The position numbers were made by a program, and so were the translations under genes. Source: CAYMKE01 sp964390955 (GTDB taxonomy: Bacteria; Bacteroidota; Bacteroidia; Bacteroidales; JBBRXJ01). Taken from it: DNA of 9,057 bases. The stretch covers positions 1-9,057 of the forward strand of contig CAYMKE010000118.1 of the NCBI GenBank assembly GCA_964390955.1, given 5' to 3'. Shown here piece after piece: positions 1 to 6,825 of the stretch. The notes under the pieces are model-generated. The model made no database searches and was not told the origin of the DNA. It saw only the letters and a program-made list of their open reading frames with translations. Within the stretch, counting starts at the first letter, position 1. Every line of letters starts with the position of its first letter.

Positions 1-142
1 AGAAGTTGAGAAGTTGAGAAGTTGAGAAGTTGAGAAGTTGAGAAGTTGAGAGGTTTAGGGGTTTAGGGGTTTAGAGGTTTAGAAGTTGAGAAGTTTAGAG
101 GTTTAGAGGTTGAGAAGTTGAGAGGTTTAGGGGTTGAGAGGG
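1..142. repeat. 8-bp tandem repeat array, C-free on + strand
   Basis: Seventeen consecutive 8-bp units run from 1 to 136, with a partial unit to 142. The first six are identical (AGAAGTTG); the rest vary as AGAGGTTT, AGGGGTTT, AGAAGTTT, AGAGGTTG and AGGGGTTG, with no change in unit length. The array is cut by the window start, so its true length is unknown. The plus strand has no C until position 143. The middle units (49-80) read as telomere-like TTTAGGGG repeats with four closely spaced G-runs. Forward reading frames meet TGA or TAG stops, so it is not coding on that strand. It lies beyond the 3' end of the GH65 fusion gene. Its function is unknown. Confidence 0.9.
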
Positions 143-154
143 CGTGTGGGATAG

Positions 155-252
155 AGGGGTGTTTCCCCTTATATCCTTTATACCTTTCTTTCACTTTTAT
201 AATCATACGCGTGTGTTAAAATTTTCAGTCATGACTCAATTCAAGTATTATA
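155..252. repeat. small hairpin plus decayed copy A of a dispersed ~60-nt block
   Basis: A 5-bp perfect stem (AGGGG 155-159, CCCCT 165-169, loop TGTTT) is followed by a block at 195-252 that aligns by eye with 4983-5042. Shared words, in order, are TTTTAT, ATCAT, CGC, GTGTGT, AAAA, TCATG, CTC, TTC and ATTATA; I count about 45 matches in 61 aligned columns. Most substitutions are G to A or C to T in this copy, as if it has decayed further. The net indel difference is not a multiple of three, which argues against a shared coding origin. Between here and the gene end at 362 I see only AT-rich sequence and the inverted repeat at 292-310. Confidence 0.55.
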
Positions 253-291
253 TATGCAAAGATAAATGTTTTTATTTAAATAACTCTAAAT

Positions 292-310
292 TCCTATATA
301 AATTATAGGA
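292..310. repeat. 7-bp inverted repeat downstream of the GH65 fusion gene
   Basis: TCCTATA (292-298) and TATAGGA (304-310) form a perfect stem around a 5-nt loop, about 50 nt past the stop of the leftward gene ending at 362. It could act in 3'-end formation. However, the stem is AT-rich and no T-run follows on the minus strand, so I do not call it an intrinsic terminator. Confidence 0.4.
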
Positions 311-361
311 TTATTTGAAATATTTATAACATACTGTTTTTTTAAACCTAAAATCAAGTGT

Positions 362-3300
362 TTAAAGATCGGTCAACCGGTATGGTATTTTAACATATTT
401 TTGGCCGTTAAGACTGTATGTTTCATTATTCACCAAAAGGGAGAGCTTGCTTACGTGGTCGTCTGTATTTTTGATCTCCACGGTTTCTTGAGTGATCTTA
501 TATTTAAATTCTTCCCCCTTATAAACGATTTTGAAACTAACAGAATCCCAATGCCCGGGTAATTTTGGCGAAATTTCAATTTTTTCTTCAAGATTCAACC
601 CGGCAAAATTTTTAATTATAATGTCGAGTGTACCTGCCATCACACCAGCATGTATGCCTTCAAGAGTTGTTCCACCCTGTGTATCGTATATATCGCTTTT
701 CATAGCACTAATAAACCAATCCCATATAATCCATTTATCTACATTTAAATATTTTAAGATATAAGAATGCACTACATAACTAAGAGTTGAACCATGGGTT
801 GTGCGTTCAATATAATAATCGTAATTTTTTTGTAATAAATAGCAGGGATCATCAAAATGATATCCCATTTTATCAAGAGTTTTCCTGAATTCTTCCGGTG
901 TTAACAAATAAAAAGCCATTAAAGTATCGGCCTGTTTGGTTAATTTATAATTATCAGGAGAATCATTTTCAGCTTTTAAGATTCTGTCTATTCTCCGGAT
1001 ATTTCCATATTTTTTCTTATAGTGATTCCAATTGAGTTCTTTAAGCTGAAAGAATCCTTTAAATTGTTCAATTACACCATCTTTTGAGATATAAAGACAT
1101 AATTTTCCGGATATCTCATTCCATTTCTTAACTTCTTCACTCGTTAAATTGATCTTATTTTTTACATTTTTTGTTACTTCGTTGAAAACTTGCCGGGCCT
1201 TTGTCAAAAGCCAGCTTACCATTATGTTGGTATATGCATTATCATCAACGCCTCCTTCTTCATCGGGTTTATCCGGGTATTTTTCATGAAATTCATCGGG
1301 CCCCATAACACCTTTGATATGGTATCGCTTGTCATTTTCATCATATTCTGCTATACTTGCCCAAAAACGACAAATCTCAAAGAATACTTCTCCGCCAAAT
1401 TCATTTAAAAATCCTGTATCATTTGTATTCTGATAATATTCCCACATATTATAAGCGATGGCAATTGACACATGTCGTTGCCTGCAGCTTAAATCAGGCC
1501 CCCATGAATCTGAAACAGGGTTATAATGAATTTCTTGTGTTTCTTCTTTTCCATCATCTGCTGTCTGCCATGGAAACATAGCTCCCTGGTATCCGTTTTT
1601 ACTTGCATGGCCCCGTGCATCATCGAGTCGCTTATACCTGTATTTTAACAGTGCTTTGGCCACTTCCGGGAAATGCTTATTATAAAAAGGTAATATATAT
1701 AATTCATCCCAAAAAATATGTCCCCTGTAAGCTTCACCGTGCAACCCCCTGGCCGGCATACCTGCATCAATATTTACATTATGCCTTGAGCCGGTTACAA
1801 GTAAATGGTATGTATGAAGCCGTGCCACTTTCTGCACAAATCTATCGCCTTCAATCGTAATATCTGCCCTGTCCCATAATTGATGCCATTGTTTTTTATG
1901 TTCTTCAAACATCTGAAAGAACCGTGGTGCCTGTTTTACATCATTCCTGGATGCCATAATATGATCAGAAATATTTTCATCACGGGAGGTATATATGCTT
2001 GTAATTTTTTCAAGGGAGTAGGTCGTGCCTTTTTTTGCATTGAATGAAAGAAGTTCATATATCTCATGTTCTTTGACATCATTATCGCGTTCTGTTTTTA
2101 TTGGTTTATCGTTTTCATATAAAGAATTTTTTGACGTCATATAAACATCAATTTTTGATGCATTTGTGCGTGAATGCAAATGAATCAACTGTTCTTTATA
2201 CTCTTTATTAATCGTTTCAAGATGTTTTGAATTCAATTTCCTGTATCGCTCAACGCCATAATTTATAACGGATCCATCAATTCCGGAAATGAATGTAATT
2301 TTATCTTCATAATTTTCAGGTGTAATTGAATATTGTACCACCCCATAATGAGGATTAACCATATCAGCGAACCGTTTAATCCGGATTTTTGTAATCCTTC
2401 CTTTTTTATCTTTACACCTGAATATTCGCTGCATTAAAGCATCCTTCATATTCAATTGATGCTGGTAGTCAAAAATTTCACTATCCTGGACACGAACAGG
2501 TTGTTCTTCATCACCAATTTTAAATTGGATTAAATGCCAATTCGGACAATTTACAAAATCATTATTATAAATAGTTTTATCATGTACTTTTGATGGGATT
2601 TTGTTAAATAACCCGGCAATATATGTACCCGGGTAAAACAAATTATCATTCATTTTTTCGCTTTCCAATGCTCCACGGGCGCCGTAATATCCATTTCCTG
2701 TTGTTGTTAAAGCTTCACGTAGCCTCTCTTCCCCGGGCTCATAATTATAATAAGTCAACATCCAGTTATCCTTATACACTCCTTCTTTAAACCAATGATC
2801 TATATCTGTTAACGACAATTCTTTTAAATCATTGACAACGATATCTCCGCCATTTGCTTTCAATGCATCCATTCCTTCATTACGAGCCAACCCAATGACC
2901 AATCCAAAATTACCATTACGTCCTGCCTGTACTCCTGATATAGCATCTTCAACAACTACAGTGTCTTTGGGGTACAATCCCATATTTTCAGCAGCTTTAA
3001 TAAAAATATCGGGATAAGGCTTTCCTTTTAGATTTAATTTCAGGGATACATTGCCGTCTATTATGGTTTCAAAATAGTCTGTTAACCCTGTGGCCTCTAA
3101 AATAAACTGACAATTTTTACTTGATGATGCAACACCTGTTTTAATGTTTTTTGCCCTGGCTTCCTTGACCATTTGTATTGTCGATTCATATACATCAACC
3201 CCGTCGTATAAAACAATTTCCCTGAATTTGTCATTTTTTCGATTTCCAATGCCACAAATGGTTTCTTTCCCCGGTGCATCTGTTAAATCTCCAAACGGAA

Positions 3301-3514
3301 GTTCAATATTCCGTGATGATAAAAAAGACTCAACGCCTTCATACCTCGGTTTTCCATCAATGTACGGGATGTAATCGTCCTGATAAGTAAAGTTTGAAGG
3401 CCTGCCTGTTTTTTCAAGATATTCCTGGAATGTTTGTTGCCAGGCTAAAAAATGTACTTTGGCCGTTTGTGTAATTACTCCGTCTAAATCAAAAATAATC
3501 CCTTTGTTATGCAT
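362..3514 (-). CDS. HAD (beta-phosphoglucomutase-like) - GH65 glycoside phosphorylase/hydrolase fusion
   Basis: This is a cytoplasmic bifunctional enzyme of 1050 residues with no signal peptide. Residues about 1-240 are a HAD domain with every catalytic motif: FDLDG (nucleophile D9, acid/base D11), SSS at 130-132, K165 in KGKPYPDIF, and E189/D190. The cap insert with YIDGKPRYEG (51-60) and GIGNRKN (88-94) is typical of the beta-phosphoglucomutase-like group that accompanies Rv3401-type GH65 proteins. Residues about 250-1050 are GH65: GNGYYGARG (273-281), the acid-catalyst motif GPDEFH with E741, then the HGSTLS loop (907-912) and GTTLEGIH (948-955), both near the phosphate or base site in the family. 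The expected chemistry is phosphorolysis of an alpha-glucoside to beta-glucose 1-phosphate, then isomerisation to glucose 6-phosphate. The substrate is not evident and hydrolysis cannot be excluded. The ATG at 3514 sits directly before the first HAD strand, so the start is secure. The gene lies 71 bp downstream of the OtsB-like gene and is probably cotranscribed with it. Confidence 0.9.
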   Translation of the reverse strand: MHNKGIIFDLDGVITQTAKVHFLAWQQTFQEYLEKTGRPSNFTYQDDYIPYIDGKPRYEGVESFLSSRNIELPFGDLTDAPGKETICGIGNRKNDKFREIVLYDGVDVYESTIQMVKEARAKNIKTGVASSSKNCQFILEATGLTDYFETIIDGNVSLKLNLKGKPYPDIFIKAAENMGLYPKDTVVVEDAISGVQAGRNGNFGLVIGLARNEGMDALKANGGDIVVNDLKELSLTDIDHWFKEGVYKDNWMLTYYNYEPGEERLREALTTTGNGYYGARGALESEKMNDNLFYPGTYIAGLFNKIPSKVHDKTIYNNDFVNCPNWHLIQFKIGDEEQPVRVQDSEIFDYQHQLNMKDALMQRIFRCKDKKGRITKIRIKRFADMVNPHYGVVQYSITPENYEDKITFISGIDGSVINYGVERYRKLNSKHLETINKEYKEQLIHLHSRTNASKIDVYMTSKNSLYENDKPIKTERDNDVKEHEIYELLSFNAKKGTTYSLEKITSIYTSRDENISDHIMASRNDVKQAPRFFQMFEEHKKQWHQLWDRADITIEGDRFVQKVARLHTYHLLVTGSRHNVNIDAGMPARGLHGEAYRGHIFWDELYILPFYNKHFPEVAKALLKYRYKRLDDARGHASKNGYQGAMFPWQTADDGKEETQEIHYNPVSDSWGPDLSCRQRHVSIAIAYNMWEYYQNTNDTGFLNEFGGEVFFEICRFWASIAEYDENDKRYHIKGVMGPDEFHEKYPDKPDEEGGVDDNAYTNIMVSWLLTKARQVFNEVTKNVKNKINLTSEEVKKWNEISGKLCLYISKDGVIEQFKGFFQLKELNWNHYKKKYGNIRRIDRILKAENDSPDNYKLTKQADTLMAFYLLTPEEFRKTLDKMGYHFDDPCYLLQKNYDYYIERTTHGSTLSYVVHSYILKYLNVDKWIIWDWFISAMKSDIYDTQGGTTLEGIHAGVMAGTLDIIIKNFAGLNLEEKIEISPKLPGHWDSVSFKIVYKGEEFKYKITQETVEIKNTDDHVSKLSLLVNNETYSLNGQKYVKIPYRLTDL

Positions 3515-3585
3515 ATAATTTATATTTATTGTTATTCGATATTTACAAAATCCATGTAGTTGTATGTAATCTCATGATCAATATA

Positions 3586-4788
3586 TTATTGAATATTTTG
3601 CAAAGCCATTTTATTGAGTATGGTGACCAACACATCCGGTGTTGATACAAAGATAGGATTTTTACTGTATGTTTTTACCTGTTTTTTTAAATCATCATCT
3701 TCAGTTACAAAAATTACACTATTATTGTCAGAATGAGCATTGATAAATTTTACCATAGGTACATCAGAAGGGGTATCTCCACAGATCAGATTACTGCCTG
3801 ATTCAATTTGCAAATTAATGTCTTTATTTAAAAAGCTCACACCATCTCCTTTGTCAAAATCCTTGGTCTTACCCTGAGCATCTTCAAGGGTAAGAATAAT
3901 CTCAATGTCTTTCCCCGTGTCTTCTATCCTGAAAAAATCATTTTGAGGGTCTATTGATTTAACGAGAGATTGTATATGTTGCAAAAAATCTTCCGATTCA
4001 TTGCCAGGGACAGATTGATTTACATCCTGCCTGGCAATGGTAGTCTGGCCGAATTTATATTGCAATCCGGATCCAATCAATGTAAACTTTTGGTATTCGG
4101 GACGTTTTACTAAATCAGACAATAATTTATTTAATTCAGTAAGTTTTTTTTGTTTACAATGTTCTATTGGAAAATGGTTTCTATGTCCATCTTTTATATA
4201 CTCTCTTCCCTTTGATGCAGCATAAACAAACAAATGATCAGGACTTATACTGATGTCAACCAACCCGATATTTTCCAGAGGGGCAGAAGTTAAAATAATT
4301 GATTGTTCTGCTGCATGGCCTGCAAAACGGCTCAAAAAAACTGCATTATAAATGGATTGTACGGATGACTGGTACCGCCCGCAATAATTATTCACTGTCC
4401 CATCCCTGTCTGTAATGAAATTCCTGATGTTTTGATCTTTTAAATAAGACACTCCCTGCTCAACCTGTGAATCAAAATCATCATGTAATCCCGAAAGATA
4501 TTGCATAAACTGTTCTTCGCCTTCTTCCAGGTAGATAATATCTTTTTTTAATTCTTCTATTTCATAGGTTAAATCCAACGAAATATTCAATTCATCTTCT
4601 ACCTGTAAAATATAATATCCGTCTTTTTGGTTAATGTGAACCAATGAATCGAGATATTTTTTTAATGAATCGATTTCTTTTGAATCAATTTGCTTGCCTT
4701 CTGTTAAATATTTTTTCACAATTTTTTTCCGTAAATCGTGAGTTTCATGCATTAAATCATAAAATTGGTGGAGTGTTTGTATTCTCAA
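3586..4788 (-). CDS. OtsB-like HAD phosphatase (putative trehalose-6-phosphate phosphatase-like)
   Basis: This is a soluble protein of 400 residues. The first ~120 residues are helical, charged and coiled-coil-like, with no recognisable enzyme motif. A HAD domain follows: DRDGT (nucleophile D127, D129), LTS (167-169) as motif II, KGDGVSFL with K313 as motif III, and GDTPSD (D338, D342) as motif IV. Order and spacing, with a large cap between motifs II and III, match HAD-IIB proteins such as trehalose-6-phosphate phosphatase, but similarity outside the motifs is weak. The substrate is inferred from its neighbour: mycobacterial Rv2006 joins a HAD domain, an OtsB domain and GH65. The start is uncertain. 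The frame opens after a TAA at 4803; the longest version uses TTG at 4788, whereas an ATG at 4752 would give 388 residues and suits this phylum better. Some databases label such proteins trehalose-phosphate synthase, but no GT20 domain is visible. Confidence 0.75.
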   Translation of the reverse strand: MRIQTLHQFYDLMHETHDLRKKIVKKYLTEGKQIDSKEIDSLKKYLDSLVHINQKDGYYILQVEDELNISLDLTYEIEELKKDIIYLEEGEEQFMQYLSGLHDDFDSQVEQGVSYLKDQNIRNFITDRDGTVNNYCGRYQSSVQSIYNAVFLSRFAGHAAEQSIILTSAPLENIGLVDISISPDHLFVYAASKGREYIKDGHRNHFPIEHCKQKKLTELNKLLSDLVKRPEYQKFTLIGSGLQYKFGQTTIARQDVNQSVPGNESEDFLQHIQSLVKSIDPQNDFFRIEDTGKDIEIILTLEDAQGKTKDFDKGDGVSFLNKDINLQIESGSNLICGDTPSDVPMVKFINAHSDNNSVIFVTEDDDLKKQVKTYSKNPIFVSTPDVLVTILNKMALQNIQ

Positions 4789-4829
4789 GGCAGGATTTTT
4801 TTATGGTTAAAAATGGAAATAGCTTAGTT

Positions 4830-4859
4830 CAAAATTAGTAAATTTAAATAAAATACAAA
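4830..4859 (-). promoter_or_regulatory. Bacteroidota-type promoter for the OtsB-like/GH65 operon
   Basis: On the minus strand, TTTG (4859-4856) is followed after 18 nt by TAATTTTG (4837-4830). The second box is a full match to the -7 consensus TAnnTTTG, and the spacing is one base short of the usual 19-21. Transcription would start near 4825, about 37 nt before the TTG start or 73 nt before the ATG start of the gene at 3586-4788. Confidence 0.45.
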
Positions 4860-4915
4860 ATACCTGATGAAAGGTTTTTAATATTTTTAAGGTTTTTGTG
4901 TAAGTTGTTTATAAA

Positions 4916-4972
4916 GTCCGTAGCGAGGACGCTACGGACAACGACTACCCGGCGTAGTTTGCAACTACGCCG
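4916..4972. repeat. two adjacent perfect hairpins, REP/BIME-like
   Basis: Hairpin 1 has a 10-bp stem (GTCCGTAGCG 4916-4925 with CGCTACGGAC 4930-4939) and the loop AGGA. Hairpin 2 has a 10-bp stem (CGGCGTAGTT 4950-4959 with AACTACGCCG 4963-4972) and the loop TGC. Both stems contain CGTAG/CTACG, so they look like variants of one palindrome, as in REP doublets. REP elements mobilised by RAYT transposases often carry GTAG at the stem foot; GTAG is present here but inside the stem. No T-run follows on either strand, so an intrinsic terminator is unlikely. No RAYT gene is in the window. Confidence 0.7.
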
Positions 4973-4982
4973 CTGAAGTACC

Positions 4983-5042
4983 TTTTATCATCATGCGCTT
5001 GTGTGTCAAAAACTTTGTCATGGCTCGGTTCTCCGCATTATA
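4983..5042. repeat. copy B of a dispersed ~60-nt block
   Basis: This block aligns with 195-252 over its whole length, with roughly three quarters of columns matching by hand. It begins 11 nt after the second hairpin, and copy A likewise has a hairpin 26 nt upstream, so hairpin plus block may be one unit. Copy B has more G and C and is probably closer to the ancestral sequence. I do not recognise the element. Confidence 0.55.
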
Positions 5043-5136
5043 AGTGGAACTTATCTTAATCCTGACGAAATAGTAAAAAATATACGAGAATCAGAAGAGA
5101 TAATTAGTGTTTGTCTATAAAATTCAAATTCGAGGC

Positions 5137-5211
5137 GTGTGAACCGAACGGAGTGAGTTCATGAACACAATTGAGAGAAAATTATTTGTGAATCAAAATT
5201 TATTCAATTGT
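5137..5211. repeat. imperfect hairpin and 8-bp inverted repeat
   Basis: GTGTGAAC (5137-5144) can pair with GTTC (5157-5160) and ACAC (5165-5168) if ATGA bulges out. Next to it, ACAATTGA (5167-5174) and TCAATTGT (5204-5211) are perfect inverted copies 29 nt apart. They lie downstream of the corrinoid adenosyltransferase gene and may be the right-hand part of the same repeat element. A role in transcript 3' ends is possible but not shown. Confidence 0.35.
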
Positions 5212-5221
5212 TGTCAAGAAT

Positions 5222-5237
5222 AAAACGAAGCCTTCCG
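5222..5237 (-). terminator. weak intrinsic terminator candidate for the corrinoid adenosyltransferase gene
   Basis: On the minus strand a short 4-bp stem (CGGA with TTCG, one G-T pair, loop AGGC) is followed directly by TTTTATT, about 15 nt after the stop at 5252. The stem is short for an intrinsic terminator, so support is limited. Confidence 0.25.
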
Positions 5238-5251
5238 GATATTATACATCA

Positions 5252-5767
5252 TCAATATTCAATCCCTTCCCGCGCGTGTATACCGTTTTTAAAATAATGT
5301 TTTACATCCTTCATTTCGGTTACAAGATCGGCCATATCAATGAATTTTTGAGAAGCATTCCGGCCGGTCATTACTATTTCCATATTGTCAGGGGCGGTTT
5401 GCAAAAAACTGGCCAATGCCTGTTCAGTAATCAGGTTGTAATGAAGAGCAATGAATATCTCGTCCAATATAACCATGTCATAATATCTTGAAAACACCTG
5501 GGTTGCAACTTCTTTAAACCCATTTTGTGTAATGATAAAATCTTCTTCTTCTGGTTCACGAAGTATAAAATTTTCTCTTCCAAATAATTTGATGGTTATA
5601 TTGGGTAAGTGGCCTGAAATGGCTGCCACTTCCGAAGAACTCCTGCCTTTTGTAAATTGTGCTATGAATACTTTTTTCCCGGCACCGCTTGCTCTGACAG
5701 CCAAACCAATGGCCGCTGTTGTTTTTCCTTTACCGTTCCCGGTATATATATGTTTGCATCCCTTCAT
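5252..5767 (-). CDS. corrinoid (cob(I)yrinic acid a,c-diamide) adenosyltransferase, CobO/BtuR/CobA type
   Basis: This 171-residue cytosolic enzyme transfers the 5'-deoxyadenosyl group of ATP to the cobalt of a reduced corrinoid, making adenosylcobalamin in synthesis or salvage. The P-loop TGNGKGKTT (9-17) is the version specific to this family. It is followed by the Walker B-like MVILDE (98-103), TGR (134-136), DLVTEM (147-152) and the diagnostic carboxy-terminal HAREGIEY (164-171). The length is normal, and both ends match family expectations, so the gene is intact. Its ATG at 5767 has no clear Shine-Dalgarno sequence. It stands alone: no other cobalamin gene is in the window, and I see no cobalamin-riboswitch box in its upstream region. 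This favours a salvage or housekeeping role. The family's several names make the symbol a matter of convention. Confidence 0.92.
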   Translation of the reverse strand: MKGCKHIYTGNGKGKTTAAIGLAVRASGAGKKVFIAQFTKGRSSSEVAAISGHLPNITIKLFGRENFILREPEEEDFIITQNGFKEVATQVFSRYYDMVILDEIFIALHYNLITEQALASFLQTAPDNMEIVMTGRNASQKFIDMADLVTEMKDVKHYFKNGIHAREGIEY

Positions 5768-5940
5768 GTAGTATATTTATTTTTTATTAATCCAACAAAT
5801 TGCACAAAATATGAATCAAAGTACAAAGAACTGAAGCTGTAAACTATATGCGGTATCTATAAAAAATGACATAGCCTTATGTATATAATAGTTAAGCAAT
5901 AAGCTCTTAGCATGATCCAAACACTAAATAAAATTCAAGG

Positions 5941-5948
5941 CAAATATA
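5941..5948 (-). promoter_or_regulatory. possible -7 box upstream of the corrinoid adenosyltransferase gene
   Basis: TATATTTG on the minus strand is a full match to TAnnTTTG, but no TTTG lies at the expected -33 distance. It would give a leader of about 165 nt. The rest of 5768-6033 is AT-rich and shows no gene, RNA or riboswitch that I recognise. Confidence 0.25.
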
Positions 5949-6033
5949 AAATATTTCAACGGAGTTACATTTAATTCTTTATTAACGATGTATTTTTTGT
6001 TATGGACTTGACTTTATGGACAAACACTTTACT

Positions 6034-6813
6034 CTATAGACGAACTCTATTTAATGTAAATGTATATCGTATTCCAAAAGAAAAATTAAAAATCTCTATT
6101 TTTGGATTCCAGTACTTATTATAGGTATCATTATGCCCAATAGAACTGACTGTTCTTGTTGTTTTAATATTCATTGTCTTTGGTTCGGCTTTAATGTATC
6201 CCATATTTCCATAAATAGTAAAATTGGGGTTATATATATAATTAACACTGAATCCTACTTTGTAAACGAGCCCGCCACCATTTGTCTTCTCTTCTTTGAT
6301 TGTATATTTATCATCTGTATTTAGTGAAGCATCATAATTTAATTCAGGTTTGACCAGCATCAAATACCCTGCAAGTGTTCTTACATCAACACTTATCCTG
6401 TCAACCGGAATGGTCACGTAAATGCCTCCCAATGTACTGTTTGACCAATACCACCCGCTGTTTGCTTTTGTAGAATTAATAATATAATCCGGATCATTTT
6501 TATCCAGATAATCCTCCATCTCCAGTGTATAATAATCATTTATTGTGGTTGCGTTAACAGGATTTAATAACATATTGTATTTTATTAATACACCAAATGT
6601 TTTAATAATCTGGTATCCGCCATTGATATTAAAATCGGTTCCAATCTGGGCAAACCCAGAATAAAGATTATCCGGGTCATTTGATTTAAAATATCCGGAA
6701 GGAGAAGATGCCCCGACAGATGCCTCTATGAAAAACGTTTTTTTTTCTGAATCGAGTTGGGCAGCTGTGTTTAGACAAAACAACAAAATTATAAAATTAA
6801 ATAATACTTTCAT
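6034..6813 (-). CDS. outer-membrane beta-barrel protein, function unknown
   Basis: With the start at 6813 the protein has 259 residues and opens with a typical signal peptide: MK, a hydrophobic core (about 3-14), then NTAAQ with predicted cleavage near residue 18. The mature part shows alternating polar and hydrophobic stretches, aromatic residues and many glycines, such as FFIEASVGASSPSGYF (27-42), YGNMGY-type strands and a closing strand FNFSFGIRYTF. This fits an 8-10 strand barrel of the OmpW/opacity type. The frame stays open upstream to an ATG at 6900, but those 29 extra residues are polar, largely encoded by a tandem repeat, and would bury the signal peptide, so I prefer 6813. It appears to be a single-gene unit transcribed away from tatA. 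No ligand or partner can be inferred. Confidence 0.75.
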   Translation of the reverse strand: MKVLFNFIILLFCLNTAAQLDSEKKTFFIEASVGASSPSGYFKSNDPDNLYSGFAQIGTDFNINGGYQIIKTFGVLIKYNMLLNPVNATTINDYYTLEMEDYLDKNDPDYIINSTKANSGWYWSNSTLGGIYVTIPVDRISVDVRTLAGYLMLVKPELNYDASLNTDDKYTIKEEKTNGGGLVYKVGFSVNYIYNPNFTIYGNMGYIKAEPKTMNIKTTRTVSSIGHNDTYNKYWNPKIEIFNFSFGIRYTFTLNRVRL

Positions 6814-6825
6814 TTCTAAGTTTCT

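Larger units (their letters stand above)
4789..5251. other. 463-bp non-coding region rich in inverted repeats
   Basis: No convincing gene lies between the OtsB-like gene and the corrinoid adenosyltransferase gene. From left to right it holds an operon promoter (4830-4859), a 9-bp direct repeat AAGGTTTTT (4871-4879 and 4889-4897), two perfect hairpins (4916-4972), repeat block copy B (4983-5042), an imperfect hairpin and an 8-bp inverted repeat (5137-5211), and a weak terminator candidate (5222-5237). GC content is clearly higher at 4915-5040 than in the flanks, which suggests an inserted or repetitive element. Confidence 0.6.

Noticed and set aside
1..142. CRISPR array
   Set aside because: Units are 8 bp, directly adjacent and without spacers.
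1603..1860. 85-codon plus-strand frame inside the GH65 region
   Set aside because: It lies opposite conserved GH65 sequence and its product shows no recognisable motif.
4916..4939. Intrinsic terminator for the corrinoid adenosyltransferase transcript
   Set aside because: The stem is strong, but no T-run follows on the minus strand and it lies over 300 nt past the stop.
4993..5043. Short ATG frame of 16 codons on the + strand
   Set aside because: Too short, no ribosome-binding site, inside the repeat block.
4977..5120. Open frame on the + strand, ending TYLNPDEIVKN...SVCL, that looks protein-like in its last 30 codons
   Set aside because: No ATG in frame, it overlaps repeat block B, and the matching block at 195-252 does not preserve the frame. 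It could be a gene remnant, but nothing identifies the parent.
5768..6033. Cobalamin riboswitch upstream of the corrinoid adenosyltransferase gene
   Set aside because: I looked for a B12-box-like GCCACTG and a structured leader and found neither.
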